Assembly: GCA_902727905.1 (NCBI GenBank)
Contig: CACVAR010000229.1
Location: forward strand, 1 to 6,353
Source of the DNA: an uncultured Sulfurovum sp.
Lineage (GTDB): Bacteria; Campylobacterota; Campylobacteria; Campylobacterales; Sulfurovaceae
Reading direction: 5' to 3'
Length of the DNA: 6,353 nt
This document shows, piece after piece, positions 5,119 to 6,353 of this stretch (positions are counted from its first letter, which is position 1; each line of letters opens with the position of its first letter). Under the pieces are notes generated by a model, which saw nothing but the letters and a program-made list of their open reading frames with translations, was not told where the DNA came from and ran no database searches. Position numbers and translations under genes: made by a program.

Positions 5119-6353
5119 ATGGAGTTATTTGGAACCGATGGTGTACGTGGATTAGCTGGAGGGAAACTAAACCCTATGAATGTAATGCGTTTAGCAATTG
5201 CAGCTGGTATACATTTAAAAAAGAACAGTAAATATAATAAAATTTTAGTGGGTAAAGATACCCGTCGTTCTGGATATATGATTGAGAATGCATTGGTTTC
5301 TGGTTTAACTTCTGTAGGTTTTGATGTGGTTCAAATTGGTCCCATGCCAACACCAGCTATTGCATTTATTACGGAAAATATGCGTTGTGATGCTGGAATT
5401 ATGATTACGGCTTCACATAATCCCTATTATGATAATGGAATTAAATTTTTTGATTCTGAAGGTAATAAACTAAAGAAAGAGTGTGAACTTGAAATAGAAG
5501 AGATGTTTCGTGATATAGAAAAGATAGAGAATGCTTTTGTAACTAAAAAAGAGATTGGTCGTTCTGTACGTATTGATGATGTTATTGGACGTTATATTGT
5601 GCATATCAAAAACTCGTTTCCTAAGAAGTTTTCGCTTTATGGGAAACGTATTGTGGTTGATTGTTCCAATGGAGCTGCTTATATTGTAGCACCTACGGTA
5701 TTACGTGAATTAGGTGCTGAAGTCATTGTTCTTGCTAATGAGCCAGATGGATATAATATTAATACAAACTGTGGTGCAACCCACCCTGAGTTATTAGTAA
5801 AAAGAGTAATTGAAACGCGTGCTGATGTGGGAATTGCTTTAGATGGTGATGCAGATAGAATTGTTATTGTTGATGAAAAAGGTGAAGTAGTTGATGGTGA
5901 TAAATTAATTGGTGCTTTAGCCATTCACTTGAAAAATGAGAAAAAACTAGCTAATGATAAAGTTGTAGCTACAGTTATGAGTAATCAGGGATTAGAAGAT
6001 TACTTAGCATCTCATGGTTTAAATTTAGAACGTTCAGATGTTGGTGATAAACATGTCCTTGAAGTCATGAAAAAAGTTGGTTCTAATTTTGGTGGAGAAC
6101 AGAGTGGGCATGTTATTTTCTCTGATTTTGCTAAAACAGGAGACGGTTTGGTTTCTGGACTACAAGCTTTTGCCTATATGATTGAAACAAACAAGACAGC
6201 ATCAGAGGCATTTAATGTTTTTGACTTGTATCCTCAAGAGTTAGTCAATATTAAGATTTCTCATAAAATTCCTATTGAAGAAATTATAGGTGTTCAAGAG
6301 CTTTTTACAGAGATAGAGGCTGCTGGTATGCGTCATCTTGTACGTTATTCAGG
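5119..6353 (+). CDS. glmM: Phosphoglucosamine mutase GlmM, 3' end beyond the window
   Basis: GlmM interconverts glucosamine-6-phosphate and glucosamine-1-phosphate in the cytoplasm, feeding UDP-GlcNAc synthesis for peptidoglycan and lipopolysaccharide. The window holds the first 411 codons of about 445. The start MELFGTDGVRG (1-11) is typical. The catalytic phosphoserine loop is TASHNP at 97-102 with S99 as the phosphorylated residue, followed by NGIKFF (106-111). The metal-binding loop DGDADR lies at 242-247, and the sugar-binding motif GGEQSGH at 325-331 with KTGDG at 339-343. The window ends after RYS at 409-411, within the family's RxSGTEP-type phosphate-binding loop of domain 4. It is therefore cut by the window edge rather than broken. 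The frame is uninterrupted. It may be read with the small ORF upstream, but it has its own likely promoter. Confidence 0.97.
   Translation, partial: MELFGTDGVRGLAGGKLNPMNVMRLAIAAGIHLKKNSKYNKILVGKDTRRSGYMIENALVSGLTSVGFDVVQIGPMPTPAIAFITENMRCDAGIMITASHNPYYDNGIKFFDSEGNKLKKECELEIEEMFRDIEKIENAFVTKKEIGRSVRIDDVIGRYIVHIKNSFPKKFSLYGKRIVVDCSNGAAYIVAPTVLRELGAEVIVLANEPDGYNINTNCGATHPELLVKRVIETRADVGIALDGDADRIVIVDEKGEVVDGDKLIGALAIHLKNEKKLANDKVVATVMSNQGLEDYLASHGLNLERSDVGDKHVLEVMKKVGSNFGGEQSGHVIFSDFAKTGDGLVSGLQAFAYMIETNKTASEAFNVFDLYPQELVNIKISHKIPIEEIIGVQELFTEIEAAGMRHLVRYS

Noticed and set aside
5679..5924. Minus-strand open frame inside glmM
   Set aside because: It is antisense to the metal-binding region of GlmM; serine- and threonine-rich translation typical of a shadow frame.

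Overview
This 6.35 kb window is a compact, AT-rich stretch of chromosomal housekeeping DNA. The protein sequences point to an epsilonproteobacterium (Campylobacterota, of the Sulfurimonas/Sulfurovum/Arcobacter kind). The clues are a threonyl-tRNA synthetase without a full-length N-terminal TGS domain, a thrS-infC pair not followed by ribosomal protein genes, low GC, and frequent AAGGA ribosome binding sites with weak -35 boxes. The lineage is inferred from protein character and was not confirmed by any search.

Layout, left to right. Positions 2-67 may be the last 21 codons of a rightward gene that enters from outside. Positions 48-1094 (minus) encode a YeiH-family (UPF0324) membrane protein, a putative sulfate/sulfite exporter. 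A 117 bp divergent promoter region follows. Then come coaE (dephospho-CoA kinase, last step of CoA synthesis) and, 17 bp later, a small secreted L,D-transpeptidase-like YkuD protein, both on plus and probably co-transcribed. A hairpin overlaps the end of the YkuD gene. Convergent to it is a leftward thrS-infC operon (threonyl-tRNA synthetase and translation initiation factor IF-3) whose two genes overlap by 4 nt. The spacer between thrS and glmM (about 4745-5118) holds the thrS promoter, a perfect 18 bp inverted repeat, an unrecognised 49-codon ORF for a hydrophobic mini-protein, and the glmM promoter. The window ends inside glmM (phosphoglucosamine mutase), cut within its phosphate-binding loop.

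Functionally the genes are core metabolism: CoA, translation, and peptidoglycan precursor supply (GlmM) and possible peptidoglycan processing (YkuD). I see no defence system, mobile element, CRISPR array or RNA gene. The most interesting signals are small. Both infC and, by my reading, thrS start at a TTG codon within a nearly identical 16 nt initiation region (14 of 16 bases the same). The long palindrome and the tiny membrane ORF between thrS and glmM also have no explanation from the flanking genes.
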